A stretch of DNA of 64,000 nt from Lophium mytilinum (taxonomy: Eukaryota; Ascomycota; Dothideomycetes; Mytilinidiales; Mytilinidiaceae), in NCBI GenBank assembly GCA_010093605.1, contig MU004184.1:1011897-1075896 (forward strand). The letters run 5' to 3'. The notes under the pieces were generated by a model. The model did no database searches. It saw nothing but the letters and a program-made list of their open reading frames with translations, and was not told the origin of the DNA. The translations under genes and the position numbers were made by a program. Shown piece after piece: positions 34,180-44,578 of this stretch; position 1 is the stretch's first letter; the number at the start of each line of letters is the position of its first letter.

Positions 34180-36031
34180 ATGGGCGTGCTCTCACCAGAT
34201 GTTGGGCCTTTGAGCTCGACGGTGTACCACTCTGTAAAGTGGACAGCTATTGGGTCGTTTGGAGCTGTACGTGTGTTGTCCTAAGTAGATGAGATAATAT
34301 ACTAATGTTCGAATCAGCTCATTCTATACACAATATGGCGGTGTATCTACAATGTATACTTTCACCCGCTTGCCCGTTTCCCTGGTCCTCTCATCTGCAA
34401 GATCTCTCCGGTAAGTTGCCCAAAACACGGTCTTCTTGGTGGAAATGACTGGTGCTGATCGCGAAACTCGCTAGCTATATCCCATTCTTGGCTTGCATAA
34501 GGGACGTTGGCCGTTTATTGTCAAAAAGCTTCATGATCAATATGGTCAGTTACAAACTCGAAGATAGTTGCTTGGTGTCTGACGTTTCCAGGTCCTATCC
34601 TTCGAACGATGCCATCTGAGCTCGTGTTCATTGATCCCCAAGCTTGGAAAGACATCTACGGCCACCGACAAGGCCACCCTCAATTCCATAAGGTACGTTG
34701 ACTCGGAAGGACTACCAAAATTCAAACGCTGAGACTCTTCAACAGGATCCCATCCACGTCGGCTCGGTTCAGGAGATCAAAGGCGCATCCACCTTGACCA
34801 TGGCCGGCGACGACGAGCACGCCCGCCAACGCCGTGCCCTCTCTCATGCCTTCTCGCAGAAAGCACTCCTGGAACAGGAGTCCATTATTCGCAGCTACGT
34901 CGATCTTTTCATCGAACGGCTCACGCCCTATGCCGCTTCCGGTGAGAAACTAGACATGTGCAACTGGTATAACTGGACGACATTTGACATCATCGGAGAC
35001 ATGGCATTTGGCGAGCCTTTCGGATGTTTGCGTGACGGGAAAGAGCATTCATGGGTCGGCCTTATCACTGAGACCATCAAGGCTGGCGCTTTTGAGCAGA
35101 GCACGCGGAGGATGTTCGCGACAGGAAGTATCTGGCAGAAGGCGTGTAAGATATTTATCCCGAAGCATCTAAAGGAGAAGCGATTCCTACATCTCAAACT
35201 CAGCATGGAGAAGGTCCAGAAGTGAGCCACTCACCTCATCTACTTACATTGGAGTCCAATTGATACTAACCAACCTCCAGACGCCTCGATCAAGGCCTCC
35301 GCCGCGAACATCGCGACTTCCTCTACTATATCCTACGCCAAAACGAAAAGGGCTCTGTCAGCGAAGCCGAGATCATGCTCAATAGCGCCCTATTCATCGT
35401 CGCCGGCTCCGAAACCACCGCTTCTTTCCTTGCTGGCATGACTATGTGGCTTATGCGCACTCCCCACACTTACAAGCGTCTAACTGAGGAGATCCGCACT
35501 ACCTTCCCTAAAGTCACGGACATCAACTTCCTAGATCTCCAAGCGATGCCGTACATGCAGGCTTGCATCGAAGAAGGCCTCCGTATCTTCCCCTCTATCC
35601 CCACTGGCCTCACGCGCACTGTACCAAAGAGCGGTGATACCATTGCAGGAGAGTGGATCGCGGGCGGAACGACCGTTTCCGTGCACTCCTGGGCGGCGAC
35701 ACACTCGGAGCGCAACTGGGTGCGACCCGAGGAGTATATCCCGGAGAGGTGGCTGACCGGAGAGAACGAGGCCTTCGACAAGGACTTGAAGGAGGCAAGC
35801 CAGCCGTTCTCGCTGGGACCGAGGGGATGTATCGGACGGCATCTGAGCTACATGGAACTGAGATTGATCTTGGCGAGCTTGTTGTGGCATTTCGATATCG
35901 AGAGGGCGGATATCGGTACGCCGGGCGCATTCGATATTTGGGATCCGTCGGATCAATTGCAGCATGTGAAGGCGTTCAATACGTGGGATAAGCCTCCACT
36001 TTGGTGTAAGTTGACGCCGGTGAAGAGATAG
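34180..36031 (+). CDS. Cytochrome P450 monooxygenase, 525 aa
   Basis: Six exons: 34180-34266, 34318-34410, 34475-34544, 34592-34692, 34746-35221 and 35281-36031; the summed length is a whole number of codons. The N-terminus is a membrane anchor (LILYTIWRCIYNVYFHPLARFPGP, where NVYFHPL-FPGP is typical of fungal P450s). The I-helix AGSETT is at about 316-321, ExxR (EGLR) at about 374, the PERW motif (PEEYIPERW) follows, and the haem loop FSLGPRGCIG has its Cys near residue 458. All core motifs are intact. The best general match is to fungal P450s related to isotrichodermin C-15 hydroxylase or benzoate-type enzymes; the substrate is unknown. Its closeness to a TRI12-like pump suggests secondary metabolism or detoxification. 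Confidence 0.92.
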
Positions 36032-36646
36032 GGGGTGGATGGGAGGGAGGGAGAGGTTGAAGAGAGTCCGAACTTAATTTCGCAGCTCGACCAGGGGCAC
36101 CTGATGACAATATGCCTCGATGCGAACCCTGTTTCTATTTTGTCTGAATATCAAACGTATTCAATATATGAAAACACGTGAGAAACAACGTCAAATGCCA
36201 AATCTCAATTCCAAGTTTCGTGATGAGTCGATTTCCATGTTCTCGTGGGCCACGCCTTGACCTCCTATCGACCACTTCCCTCCCCATACGACTCATCACG
36301 TCGAACAAAGCCGAAACTACAGACGTCACGAGTGAGAGGTTTAATGACTTCAAAAGGCTTCCATAGCTTGAAACTTCGAGAAATTACTCATTCCATCACC
36401 CCGACCTTGATTCGAACACTACACGCCCCTGAAGGCTCATCACGGCAGATAAACGCGAATGTGCAACAGTCATGCGCGAGGAAAGTAAATCATCGCCATA
36501 GAATTATGGGTCTTGTACTCCCTTAAGTAATTGCCTTGGCTTTCTATTGAGCACTACACGCCCCTATACGCCCCTGAAGACTCAGTACCGCAAATAAGTG
36601 CGAAACTACAGGATGTCTAAGCTAATATAGAGAGTCATCGAATGGT
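36032..36646. repeat. Upstream region with repeated ACTACACGCCCC units
   Basis: An element reading roughly CACTACACGCCCCTGAAGRCTCA and then an AGATAAACGCGAA-like half occurs near 36417 and 36552; a weaker relative is near 36285, and another lies upstream of the second cysteine-rich gene near 38025. The copies differ by several bases. They lie in front of two paralogous genes, so they are probably duplicated with them and may be promoter elements. Confidence 0.5.
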
Positions 36647-36674
36647 CAAAGCGTAGGGGTCGTGGAGTATATAA
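36647..36674 (+). promoter_or_regulatory. Core promoter of first cysteine-rich gene (CAAAGC-TATATAA)
   Basis: CAAAGC then TATATAA about 15 bp later, inside a longer segment that aligns well with the promoter of the second family gene. The ATG lies about 315 bp downstream. Confidence 0.6.
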
Positions 36675-36986
36675 AGATAGGTTTGAAAAGGAGAACTTCT
36701 CCTTCATCTACCTACAATCATCAATACGACTAGAATTCAAGCTCCACCTTTCATCAAACGATCTCGAAACTACTGCTGCAATCACAGTCGAAGCTACCGC
36801 TATCAATACCTCTCAACCCTTTTTCTCACTCACGAACAATCAGACACTTCTGCAACTCAAGACCAAGTGTCCACCAAACGGCTTTGAACCTAGCCCTACC
36901 AACATCTCTCCAACCTGCCACATTCCATATCCCTCAAACATACCACTACCGATACATCCCTCACACTCTCTCACTCATCCTTCATC

Positions 36987-37394
36987 ATGGAAAAACTGGT
37001 AGACGAGGTGTTCAAAAATCGCGATAAATGCACCCGTATAATCACATCATACGTATGCGGGTGCAAGCCGGTCGTGAGCTTAGTCCGCTGTCAGATGTAC
37101 CTCAACTGGCGTGACGGTATTGATGAAGATAGGGCCTCGTTCCTGCATATTAGTACCTGCGGGGACGACGTGAGCATATGGCGAGAAGCTGAGGAGCGGA
37201 GGGATGGGTCGGAGGACTACCCACCTGATACTTGCGCGCATCCACTCCCTTGCCCTTGCAATGGCATGACGCCGGGTAGCAATTGTGAGGGCTCTGCGAA
37301 GAGATTTCAGGAGAGTGCGAATAAAGAGACGGGGGATATCAAGGAGCAGAAACAAAGGGAGAAGGCAGAGAAAGAGGCAGCGGCGAGGAAGTAG
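36987..37394 (+). CDS. Small cysteine-rich CxC protein, 135 aa, family member 1
   Basis: A single-exon gene from the first ATG of the frame. The N-terminal two thirds carry spaced cysteines (SYVCGC, VRCQMYLNW, HISTCGDD), then a CAHPLPCPCNGMTPGSNC cluster, and the C-terminal third is a charged helix rich in Lys/Glu (IKEQKQREKAEKEAAARK). There is no signal peptide, so a cytosolic or nuclear, perhaps metal-binding, protein is more likely than a secreted effector. The arrangement of a C-x-C cluster, a later Cys and a charged helix recurs in the genes at 38.4 kb and 53.2 kb, which also share its promoter layout. No known domain is recognised. Confidence 0.65.
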   Translation: MEKLVDEVFKNRDKCTRIITSYVCGCKPVVSLVRCQMYLNWRDGIDEDRASFLHISTCGDDVSIWREAEERRDGSEDYPPDTCAHPLPCPCNGMTPGSNCEGSAKRFQESANKETGDIKEQKQREKAEKEAAARK

Positions 37395-38109
37395 GGAAAG
37401 AAGTCTGGTGGTAGTTATGGGGCTAGTAGAGCTGTTGCTGCAGCTTAGATGAATGGGTAGACGGAGGAGGGTGCCCTCCGGATCCTGTACTTGTCTTTCC
37501 TTATCTGGTTCTGTGTTTTCATCTCCTTGCTAGATGTCTCTATTATGTTTTCAATTAGCGTTCCATGATACCACATCCCCATTCCCCTACACCTACACCT
37601 ACCTCTTTCCTTGAATTAGTCCTCAATACTCTGGGAGTACATACATCATAGGTTCATCTTCTTCTTGAAATATAGACTATATTCCAGGCACCTAAATTTG
37701 GCGAACATCTGTGCCGAAGTGAACAATGGTAATCTTGCTATGACGATAGAGAACATTATAAGCCATACCAGCAATCAGGGTGATAAGCTATCGTGCCAGG
37801 GAGTAGTGGTGAGGGCTACGGCAGGCACGTGTTACTTTGCATACAATATAGCCTTACCTTCCTCCGGACCTCTCTCTCTCTCTCAACATTGTCATTATCC
37901 AATACATCACATACACGGACCACAGCTACTTGTTTCGTGACACATCGCCATTTTTTTAAAGGCCTCACGCTCCTTCAAGACTCCGAAAGATTGCTCATAG
38001 CCATCGGCTCGACTGTACATATGACACTACACACCCTTAAAGACTCAGCACTGCTAACAATCGTTAAATTGTAAGACTTATGACTTTACGACGAGACTCA
38101 TCGCTATGC
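37395..38109. other. Intergenic between the two cysteine-rich genes
   Basis: Contains a (CT)n microsatellite at about 37871-37880 and one copy of the ACTACAC repeat near 38023. No gene is supported. Confidence 0.4.
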
Positions 38110-38140
38110 CAAAGCGTAGGAGGTCGGGAAGCATATAAAG
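38110..38140 (+). promoter_or_regulatory. Core promoter of second cysteine-rich gene (CAAAGC-CATATAAAG)
   Basis: The stretch from CCAAAGCGTAGG through CATATAAAGAAGGG aligns base for base over most positions with the promoter at 36647-36674, showing the two genes share a duplicated promoter. Confidence 0.6.
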
Positions 38141-38382
38141 AAGGGTTTCAGAAGGATAGAGCTTCTTCATAAACAACCCGAATCCACAAGCAAGACCTAG
38201 TCCATAATCAGTCAAATATCCAGACACAGAATCTTCCCATACCGCCCACGATCAACTCTCTTGTCGCTTTCAAGTTAGCCAGAAGATCCATCAACCCCTC
38301 AGACCTCGATAGTAATCACGAACGACGGTCCTCACCTCCAGACTGCTAGAAGTGCCCCCCGCATCAAGGCTCCCAGTTCATT

Positions 38383-38778
38383 ATGTCCCGTTCAACCGGC
38401 GTCACGACACCAGTCTGCGCAGAAAAGCGTTTCGTCGGCACATGTCGCCATCCGATAGACTGGGTTCCAGAAAAGACGGAAAAGTTTACATACTGCATGT
38501 TACGCGGCTTCGACCCAGAAGCGCCGCCGCGCTGCGACTGTCCACCGAACCAAATCGTAATAGTAGAACATCCCTCGAAGGAGAAATGCGTACACTGCGG
38601 ATCTCTCGAGCTTGCTTTGGAGAACATAAAACGGAGATACGGAGCGACAGGCCTAGAGACGGAGAAGAAGATACAGGAGGCGTACTGGAGGCATGATGCC
38701 GCGACGAAGGAGTTGAAAAAGATGATGATGGAGATGGAGGCGGAGAGTGCGGCTAGTACAGCTGGTCAGGGGAGTTAG
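38383..38778 (+). CDS. Small cysteine-rich CxC protein, 131 aa, family member 2
   Basis: A single exon. Cysteines are arranged as VCAEKRFVGTC, FTYCMLRGF, RCDCPPN and KCVHCGS, followed by a long charged helix (LENIKRRYG..., KELKKMMMEMEAES). The CxxCG pair may bind zinc together with CDC. The layout matches the gene 1 kb upstream although sequence identity is low, meaning fast divergence. No signal peptide. Function unknown. Confidence 0.65.
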   Translation: MSRSTGVTTPVCAEKRFVGTCRHPIDWVPEKTEKFTYCMLRGFDPEAPPRCDCPPNQIVIVEHPSKEKCVHCGSLELALENIKRRYGATGLETEKKIQEAYWRHDAATKELKKMMMEMEAESAASTAGQGS

Positions 38779-39377
38779 AGGAAGGGTGATACGGCTGAGA
38801 TATTATGTTCTTGTTTCTTTCCCTGTCCCCTTTCCTGGTGTCTTCTTTCCCGAGATACCCAAATGTACTTCTGCGTGTTTCTTATTAGCATTCTAATATT
38901 CCAAATCTCCCTTTGTAGGTTGTCTCTTTCGTTCTCATCATTTACTTCCCGGTATCCTTTTGGATGCCTGCAACCAGCCCCACTTTCTTTCCCTTCATTC
39001 TAAGTTTTGGACGCTCACACGGAGCTAATCCGAGGACCTTATTGCGGGTGTTATGCGTGTAAGGACGGATATAGAATGTACAGTTTCATACCACCATCTC
39101 ATCGTCCAAGTATAAGCCACCTTCCCGCATGAAATCAATAAGTAATGTCGAAATCCCCAACCGCGAACCCCCGACTTGATGCCAGTGAAGAGATAGAGAT
39201 TGGTGTGATGGAAGAGAGGTTGTAGAGAATAGATCGCGGAGTATGGTATGGCCGGAAGACAAGAACACAATTTCTTTTTTCCGACGTGAGTGGCATAAAG
39301 TAGAGAAGATCAGATGTGGAAAATAAAGACCTCCTTGAATTGCAATGACTCTTTTGTAGGCTGAGAGACTCTCTCGC
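38779..39377. other. 3' flank of cysteine-rich gene
   Basis: Non-coding, T-rich at 38.81-38.95 kb as expected for a 3' UTR and terminator. No gene is supported. Confidence 0.4.
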
Positions 39378-40718
39378 TCATAGCTTCGCCGGCTGCCCCA
39401 AAACCCTCAAATCATTCCGACTTAGCTCCCCGAGACTCCTCTTCCCCATATTTCCCAGCATGTTATCCGTATCTGCGGCGATACACCTCAGCACATGCTT
39501 CACCCCTTCCTCCCCATCTATAGCCAACCCATACATGAACGGCCGTCCCACCATGACCGCCTTCGCTCCTAGTGCGATCGCCTTGAGTACATCACTCCCA
39601 GTCCGTATCCCACTATCGAACAGCACCGTAATCCCCGACCTCTTCACGGTCTCGTCCGCAGCAATCTCCGCAAGGGCATCCAGAGACGCAATCGCGCCAT
39701 CTAGCTGCCGTCCGCCATGGTTGGAAACGACGATGCCGTCCATACCATACTCAACCGCCTTTTGCGCATCCCCAACGGTCTGAATACCCTTCAACACGAT
39801 CGGCCCATCCCAGTACTTCTTCAAGATCTCGAGATGCTTCCACTCGCGATAGGTCCCGGAGTTGAGAATACTCATCCACGCCTGCGCTTTTTTCATCGTC
39901 GCCGCATTCGCCACAACCTTCGCGGCTCCAGAAATAGACCCAGGTCGCCGAATCGTCTCCAACGCCTCCCCCAGCCGCGTCGTGAACCCCTTCTCCGTCC
40001 TCTCCCTTGCCAACTGCTCCTCGTAGCGTGCGTTGAACACAGGGTCTGAAAGCCCGACCTGGCACCCCTGGCCATATATAAACGGCAAATAACTCGCATC
40101 CAGATCCTCAGGGCGCCAAGCAAGGGTAAAAGTATCCAGCGTCACCACGAGCACTTTATAGCTCTCTGCTTTCGCGCGGTTCAGTAGGCTCACAGTGATC
40201 TCTTCGGCTTGCGGCTTCGGCCAGTAGAGCTGGAACCACCGGTCCCCATTCCCATTCGCGGCCGCCACCTGCTCAATCGACCGCGTCGCCGCGCTCGACA
40301 ACACCATCGGGATCTTCAACGCCTTGCAGGCGCGCGCGGTGGCTTCTTCCGCGTAGGGATGCATGATCTCTTGCACGCCTACCGGCCCTACGATCAGGGG
40401 TCCGGGGTACGTTATTCCGAAGAGCTCGACGGAAAGGTCGCGGCGCGTCGCGTTGACGAGCATAGACGGGCGAAGACGGTACCGTTTGAACGCGTCGGTG
40501 TTTTCGCGGTGCGTGTCTCCGCTTGAAGCGGCGCCGTAAACGTATTTGAAATTTGGAGCTGGTAGAATCGCTCGTGCGCGGGCTTCCCATTCTGATGGTT
40601 TTGTGGAGATGGAGGGGGCGCGGAGAGCAGAGTAGATGGTGCGTTGGTATTGTGTTGGCGCAATGGCGGATGGGGTGGTGTAAGGTTGGTTGGCTGATGA
40701 TGGCTTTGAGGGAGACAT
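39378..40718 (-). CDS. FMN-dependent alpha-hydroxy-acid oxidase/dehydrogenase, 446 aa
   Basis: An intronless gene with a TIM-barrel of the lactate oxidase / glycolate oxidase / lactate monooxygenase family. Visible motifs: YVYGAASSGDTHRENTDAFKRYRLRP (FMN contact and substrate Tyr region), PLIVGPVGVQEIMHP, WFQLYWPKP, VVTLDTF, PIVLKGIQTVGDA with the catalytic Lys, the signature VSNHGGRQLDGA with catalytic His and Arg, and DSGIRTGSDVLKAIALGAKAVMVGRP for phosphate binding. It oxidises an L-2-hydroxy acid such as lactate to the 2-oxo acid, passing electrons to oxygen or another acceptor. There is no haem b2 domain, so it is not a flavocytochrome b2. No targeting signal is obvious. Confidence 0.92.
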   Translation of the reverse strand: MSPSKPSSANQPYTTPSAIAPTQYQRTIYSALRAPSISTKPSEWEARARAILPAPNFKYVYGAASSGDTHRENTDAFKRYRLRPSMLVNATRRDLSVELFGITYPGPLIVGPVGVQEIMHPYAEEATARACKALKIPMVLSSAATRSIEQVAAANGNGDRWFQLYWPKPQAEEITVSLLNRAKAESYKVLVVTLDTFTLAWRPEDLDASYLPFIYGQGCQVGLSDPVFNARYEEQLARERTEKGFTTRLGEALETIRRPGSISGAAKVVANAATMKKAQAWMSILNSGTYREWKHLEILKKYWDGPIVLKGIQTVGDAQKAVEYGMDGIVVSNHGGRQLDGAIASLDALAEIAADETVKRSGITVLFDSGIRTGSDVLKAIALGAKAVMVGRPFMYGLAIDGEEGVKHVLRCIAADTDNMLGNMGKRSLGELSRNDLRVLGQPAKL

Positions 40719-41296
40719 TGAGATGCTTGAAAGCTGTTAGAGATGGAATTCAGGGATGAGGACGTGATAAGTATGATCAGAAGAGACTTCAAAAAGAAAA
40801 AATCTCCTTGGCGGATTTTTGAATGAGAGAAGACGCTAGGCTTTGACACGATATGATAACTAGAACGAAAAGCAAACTCTCGAGGGAGAATTGATGTTCA
40901 TTGAAGGAGTTGAAGTAGAATTTAAGATCAATGGAAATCCCGAGGCCCATCCCTAACAGGCAAAGCGTAAAATGGTCTATGCGGGGTTAGACCCCCTGTG
41001 AATGTTCGAAGCACCCGACTCAACCGAGCCAACCGATACATGTTCAGCGGTTCTAATTCACTGTTCTGTAAACCTCTTCTTATTTTCTTAGCTAGCAACG
41101 TTCTAAAGTAGTAAAAGCAAGCTAGTTGAGACATTATAGATCGCTACTCTAACTCCGTATTACGTCCGCCCTATGTCATTTCTAAGCATAGTCTCTGATC
41201 TACATAAAGTCAAATTATATTTCTATCGTCTCAAAACCGTCAATCTCAACACCTCCATTCAAATGAACAAAACTCTCATCCTTCCTTAAATTCAAT
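40719..41296. promoter_or_regulatory. Divergent promoter region, FMN oxidase and NmrA-like gene
   Basis: The two genes are head to head across ~580 bp with no gene between them, so both promoters lie here. No specific site was recognised. Confidence 0.45.
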
Positions 41297-42250
41297 ATGC
41301 TCGCCCTCACCTCCGCAACCGGCAAACTCGGCTCCGCCGTCATCTCCTCCCTCCTCTCCTCCTTCACCACCATCATCCCTCCCTCCCAACTGGTAATCTG
41401 CACATCCTCCGATCCCTCCTCCGCCCAATTCGCCCCCCTCACCGCAAAAGGCGCCACGATCCGCCCCATGACCTACGACTCCCCCTCGAGCATGGAATCC
41501 GCCTTCGCGGGCTGCACCGCCCTCTTCCTCGTCTCCTCCCCACGGATCTCAATGGACTTCAACAACGCGCCCCCAGGTCAGGGCCGCGAAGCCCACCACA
41601 TCGCCGCCATCGACGCGGCCCGCAAAGCCGGTGTAAAGCACATTTACTACTCGAGCCTTGCGTTTGCTTTCCACCCCAACACAGCCATGGATAAGAGCTT
41701 GGCGGGCGTCATGACCGCCCACCTTCGCACTGAAGCGTACCTCGCTTCTTCAACTGATATCAGCTATACGGTCATCCGCGAGGGGCTGTATAGCGAGTCG
41801 TGGCCGCTCTACCTCGGGTACTACGAACCGAAGCACGATGAGAGATCTGAGATTATTGTGGCTGGAGACGGTAAGATTAGTTGGACGGCTATAGCAGATA
41901 TGGCGTTCTGCACCGCTGCAATCCTGTCGGCGCCGCGCGAGGAGTGGGCGGGGAAGATGTGCTACCTGTCGCAGCGGAGGGCGCTGACGCTGGAAGAGGT
42001 AGCGGGAGTGGTGGGGGAGGTGAAGGGGAAGAAGATAGGGGTGAAGGTGGTGGGGAGAGAAGAGTATGAGCGGTATTATGTTGAAGAGCGGGGAAGGGAG
42101 GTGGATGCGGTGAGGTGGTGGAGTAGTACGTATGCGGCGTTGAAGGATGGGGAGTGTGCGGTTGAGCAGCCGTTGTTGGAGGATATGTTGAGGGAGGCGG
42201 GGAGGGTCCCGAAGGGGGTGGAGGAGACAATTAGAGAGATGCTTGCTTGA
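41297..42250 (+). CDS. NmrA-like NAD(P)-binding protein, 317 aa
   Basis: An intronless gene starting at the ATG of MLALTSATGKLGSAV, a Rossmann-fold nucleotide-binding start (TGKLGSAV). Then come VICTSS, a central strand CTALFLVSSPRI, and IDAARKAGVKHIYYSSLAF, a typical NmrA/QOR2-type active-site strand. Length and order fit atypical short-chain dehydrogenases of the NmrA / quinone-oxidoreductase-2 family, which either reduce quinones or sense NAD(P) redox state. The C-terminal third is G-rich at the DNA level on the plus strand, giving shadow frames. The divergent FMN oxidase neighbour suggests a linked redox role, which is inference. Confidence 0.85.
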   Translation: MLALTSATGKLGSAVISSLLSSFTTIIPPSQLVICTSSDPSSAQFAPLTAKGATIRPMTYDSPSSMESAFAGCTALFLVSSPRISMDFNNAPPGQGREAHHIAAIDAARKAGVKHIYYSSLAFAFHPNTAMDKSLAGVMTAHLRTEAYLASSTDISYTVIREGLYSESWPLYLGYYEPKHDERSEIIVAGDGKISWTAIADMAFCTAAILSAPREEWAGKMCYLSQRRALTLEEVAGVVGEVKGKKIGVKVVGREEYERYYVEERGREVDAVRWWSSTYAALKDGECAVEQPLLEDMLREAGRVPKGVEETIREMLA

Positions 42251-42380
42251 TCGTGGTTTAGAAAGGCTAGTTTTTTACATGTCGGTGTTTGATGGTTGAG
42301 GTGGTGGGAGTGTATGCACTGTATAATAGTATATATTTTTGATCTTTGTTATTTGTTCTGGAGGTTGATGCTATCGCCTT

Positions 42381-44226
42381 CTACATCTTTTTCCACTCAT
42401 TGGCATTCTCCCACGCATAGGCAACCTTCAGAATCGTTTCTTCTGCCCACCACTTGCCGACAATCTGCATGCCAACAGGCAGTTTCGTCCCCGAGCCTTT
42501 GAGAGGCCCTTCCTGTATTTCCAGCATTCCAATGGGTAATGTGAGTGCGGGATGGCCGGTCTGATTGAATTGACATGCTTTTACGCGCGTTAGCCGACAT
42601 AGAGCACCACAACGGAGAATCTGATAACTCACTGTTGCTTACCAAGCCAACCTGCTTGGCAATCTGCTGGAGCGGAGTTGCATCAGGCTCACAGTGGCTT
42701 GTCGCAATATAGGGAAGAGTAGGCGTAATCAAGACATCATAGTCCCGCAACGCGATATCGTATGCATCTCGGAGCTTGCGAGACAGATTCGTCGACTTCG
42801 ATGTCAAATTCGGGAAGTTCTTACGCGCATATTCACCGTTCAGGTAGATATTCTTGGTTCTTTGGCACACGTTAGCGCGTCAAGACCTTGGGGTGCTGCA
42901 GGCGAGGAGGGATGTCTTACGATACATAAGCTTCGTCAAAGTTTTCTTGCTTCATATCGTTGAATTTTGCATTGAGTTCCACCATTTGATGCCCTCGCCT
43001 GCCAAAAGGACCAACGGTTTTATTCAAGAAGCCAGCGTATTTGCTGACGCCGGTCCAGATCGCGGGTCCTATGTTGTGCATTGGAACGCTGACTTCTTCT
43101 ACTTGAGCACCTAAGCTCTTGAAAGACGCCGCGGCGCGCTCGAACGTAGCTTTGACGCGTGGGTCGAGGACCGCCATTGTCAGGGACTCCGAGATTATGC
43201 CAATCCGTATTTTGGTAATATCCACCGAAGTAGCTAGCTTCTCCAGGTCTGTTCCATACTTCGGTATTAAAGCAGGGTTCGGTGCCGCAAAGCCACGATC
43301 ATCGATATTGTCGTTGCCAGATATTGCCTGCAGTAGAAATGCGTTCTCAAGCACCGTACGCGTCATAGGTCCCAGGTGGTCATTTGTCGGCTCATTGCTG
43401 CCACAGCCAGTGTATGGTATCAACCCGAATGTTGGTTTGAAGCCTACAAGACCGCAATTGCAAGCCGGTATCCTCACGCTGCCTCCCTGGTCTGCTCCAA
43501 TACCCATATCGGCTTCGCCTAGTGCAACCAGCACCCCGCATCCACTCGAGCTTCCACCACTGCTGTATCCATGGGCAAAGGGGTTCTGGACGGGCCCGGT
43601 AGCCGCTGAGTGGGAGGTAGCGCTGTGGCAGAGATTCTCGCAAACGGCTTTTCCGGTGATCTGACCGCCGGCTTCGAGGACGCGGGTTACGACAGTGGCA
43701 TCGGTGCTCTACAAGACCCAATGTTAGAGAACGTACAGCTAGAAGAAATCCTAACAGCTTACTGGGACGTAATCTTTGACGAAGTTGGTCCCCATCAGCA
43801 TAGGAACATCTTTGACTCCAATGTTGTCCTTTAAAACCACTGTCTTCCCTTTCCACAGCTCAGGTGGGCTTGTTGCAGTCCGCTGCGACGGCTTCTTGTC
43901 CTGTATGTCCACTTTCCATGCCCAGGCCCCATGTTTGTTCTCTTCAGGTTTAGGGAAGTGTACGTTCTCTCGTGGAAATCGCTCGCGGTCCACGGAGGGC
44001 TCATAATCTGGATGGATCGTTAGTGCTCGGAGAGCTACCACGACGCGTCCTTCTTACCAGGCATCTCCATCAACTCCACCGCCGAGTCATGGAACACTGC
44101 AAGCAGCTTCCTATAGTCTTCCTTCTCCTCATCCTTGATTGTGACACTTAAGGCAGCCAGAGTCTCGTTCAATACATCGTGGGTAACAGGATTGCCTTGC
44201 CTGGCGATCAAGGAATGTACAGACAT
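42381..44226 (-). CDS. Amidase-signature family hydrolase, 541 aa
   Basis: Five exons: 44226-44058, 44007-43763, 43708-42921, 42859-42633 and 42577-42381; frames join exactly. The catalytic triad of the amidase signature is visible: Lys in KTVVLKDNIGV, the first Ser in GYSSGGSSSGCG and the nucleophile in GADQGGSVRIPACNCGLVGFKPT. The C-terminal SNTCQFNQTGHPALTLPIG block is recovered only by using the GTGAGT donor and the AAAAG acceptor. Such enzymes hydrolyse amides, releasing ammonia; the substrate is not known. It is divergent from a PuuE-like deacetylase, so a role in nitrogen acquisition is plausible. No secretion signal is seen. Confidence 0.9.
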
Positions 44227-44578
44227 GTTTGAAGCTGAATGACTCCATACTGGGAGTCCCCCAGGATACGAGGTCCTCCATCTGGGAGAGTGGGCGACTG
44301 TTGCCGTAGTTCGCTGACAATTGGGATGTGGAGAGAGCTCGTCGGTCAAGAGTTGCCGATGACGGGAGCTTCGAAATCGGAAGGCTGCTCCCGATCTTAT
44401 CCCCTCCACTCCTCATCACTCATACCCCACAATTGCAGGCAGTCCCTGAACCCCTGCGATCTGTTGAAGTGATGGTCATCGGTATTAGTCTAGTTAACAT
44501 GCATAGAGCAGAATACAGGTAGAGTAAGGATACTTTTCCATCTCCCAGTCTGCAGGTTAATCTCTCAATATCCCTATC
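44227..44578. promoter_or_regulatory. Shared bidirectional promoter, amidase and PuuE-like gene
   Basis: 352 bp between two divergent start codons. GATA-type cores (for example CGATCT near 44457 and GATCTTATC near 44392) are present, which would fit nitrogen control by an AreA-like factor, but such short motifs also occur by chance. Confidence 0.45.

Noticed and set aside
29501-36031. Complete secondary-metabolite cluster
   Set aside because: No core synthase or pathway transcription factor in the window; kept only as a possible remnant.
40209-40526. Frames opposite the FMN oxidase gene
   Set aside because: Arg/Pro-rich shadows of a well-conserved enzyme.
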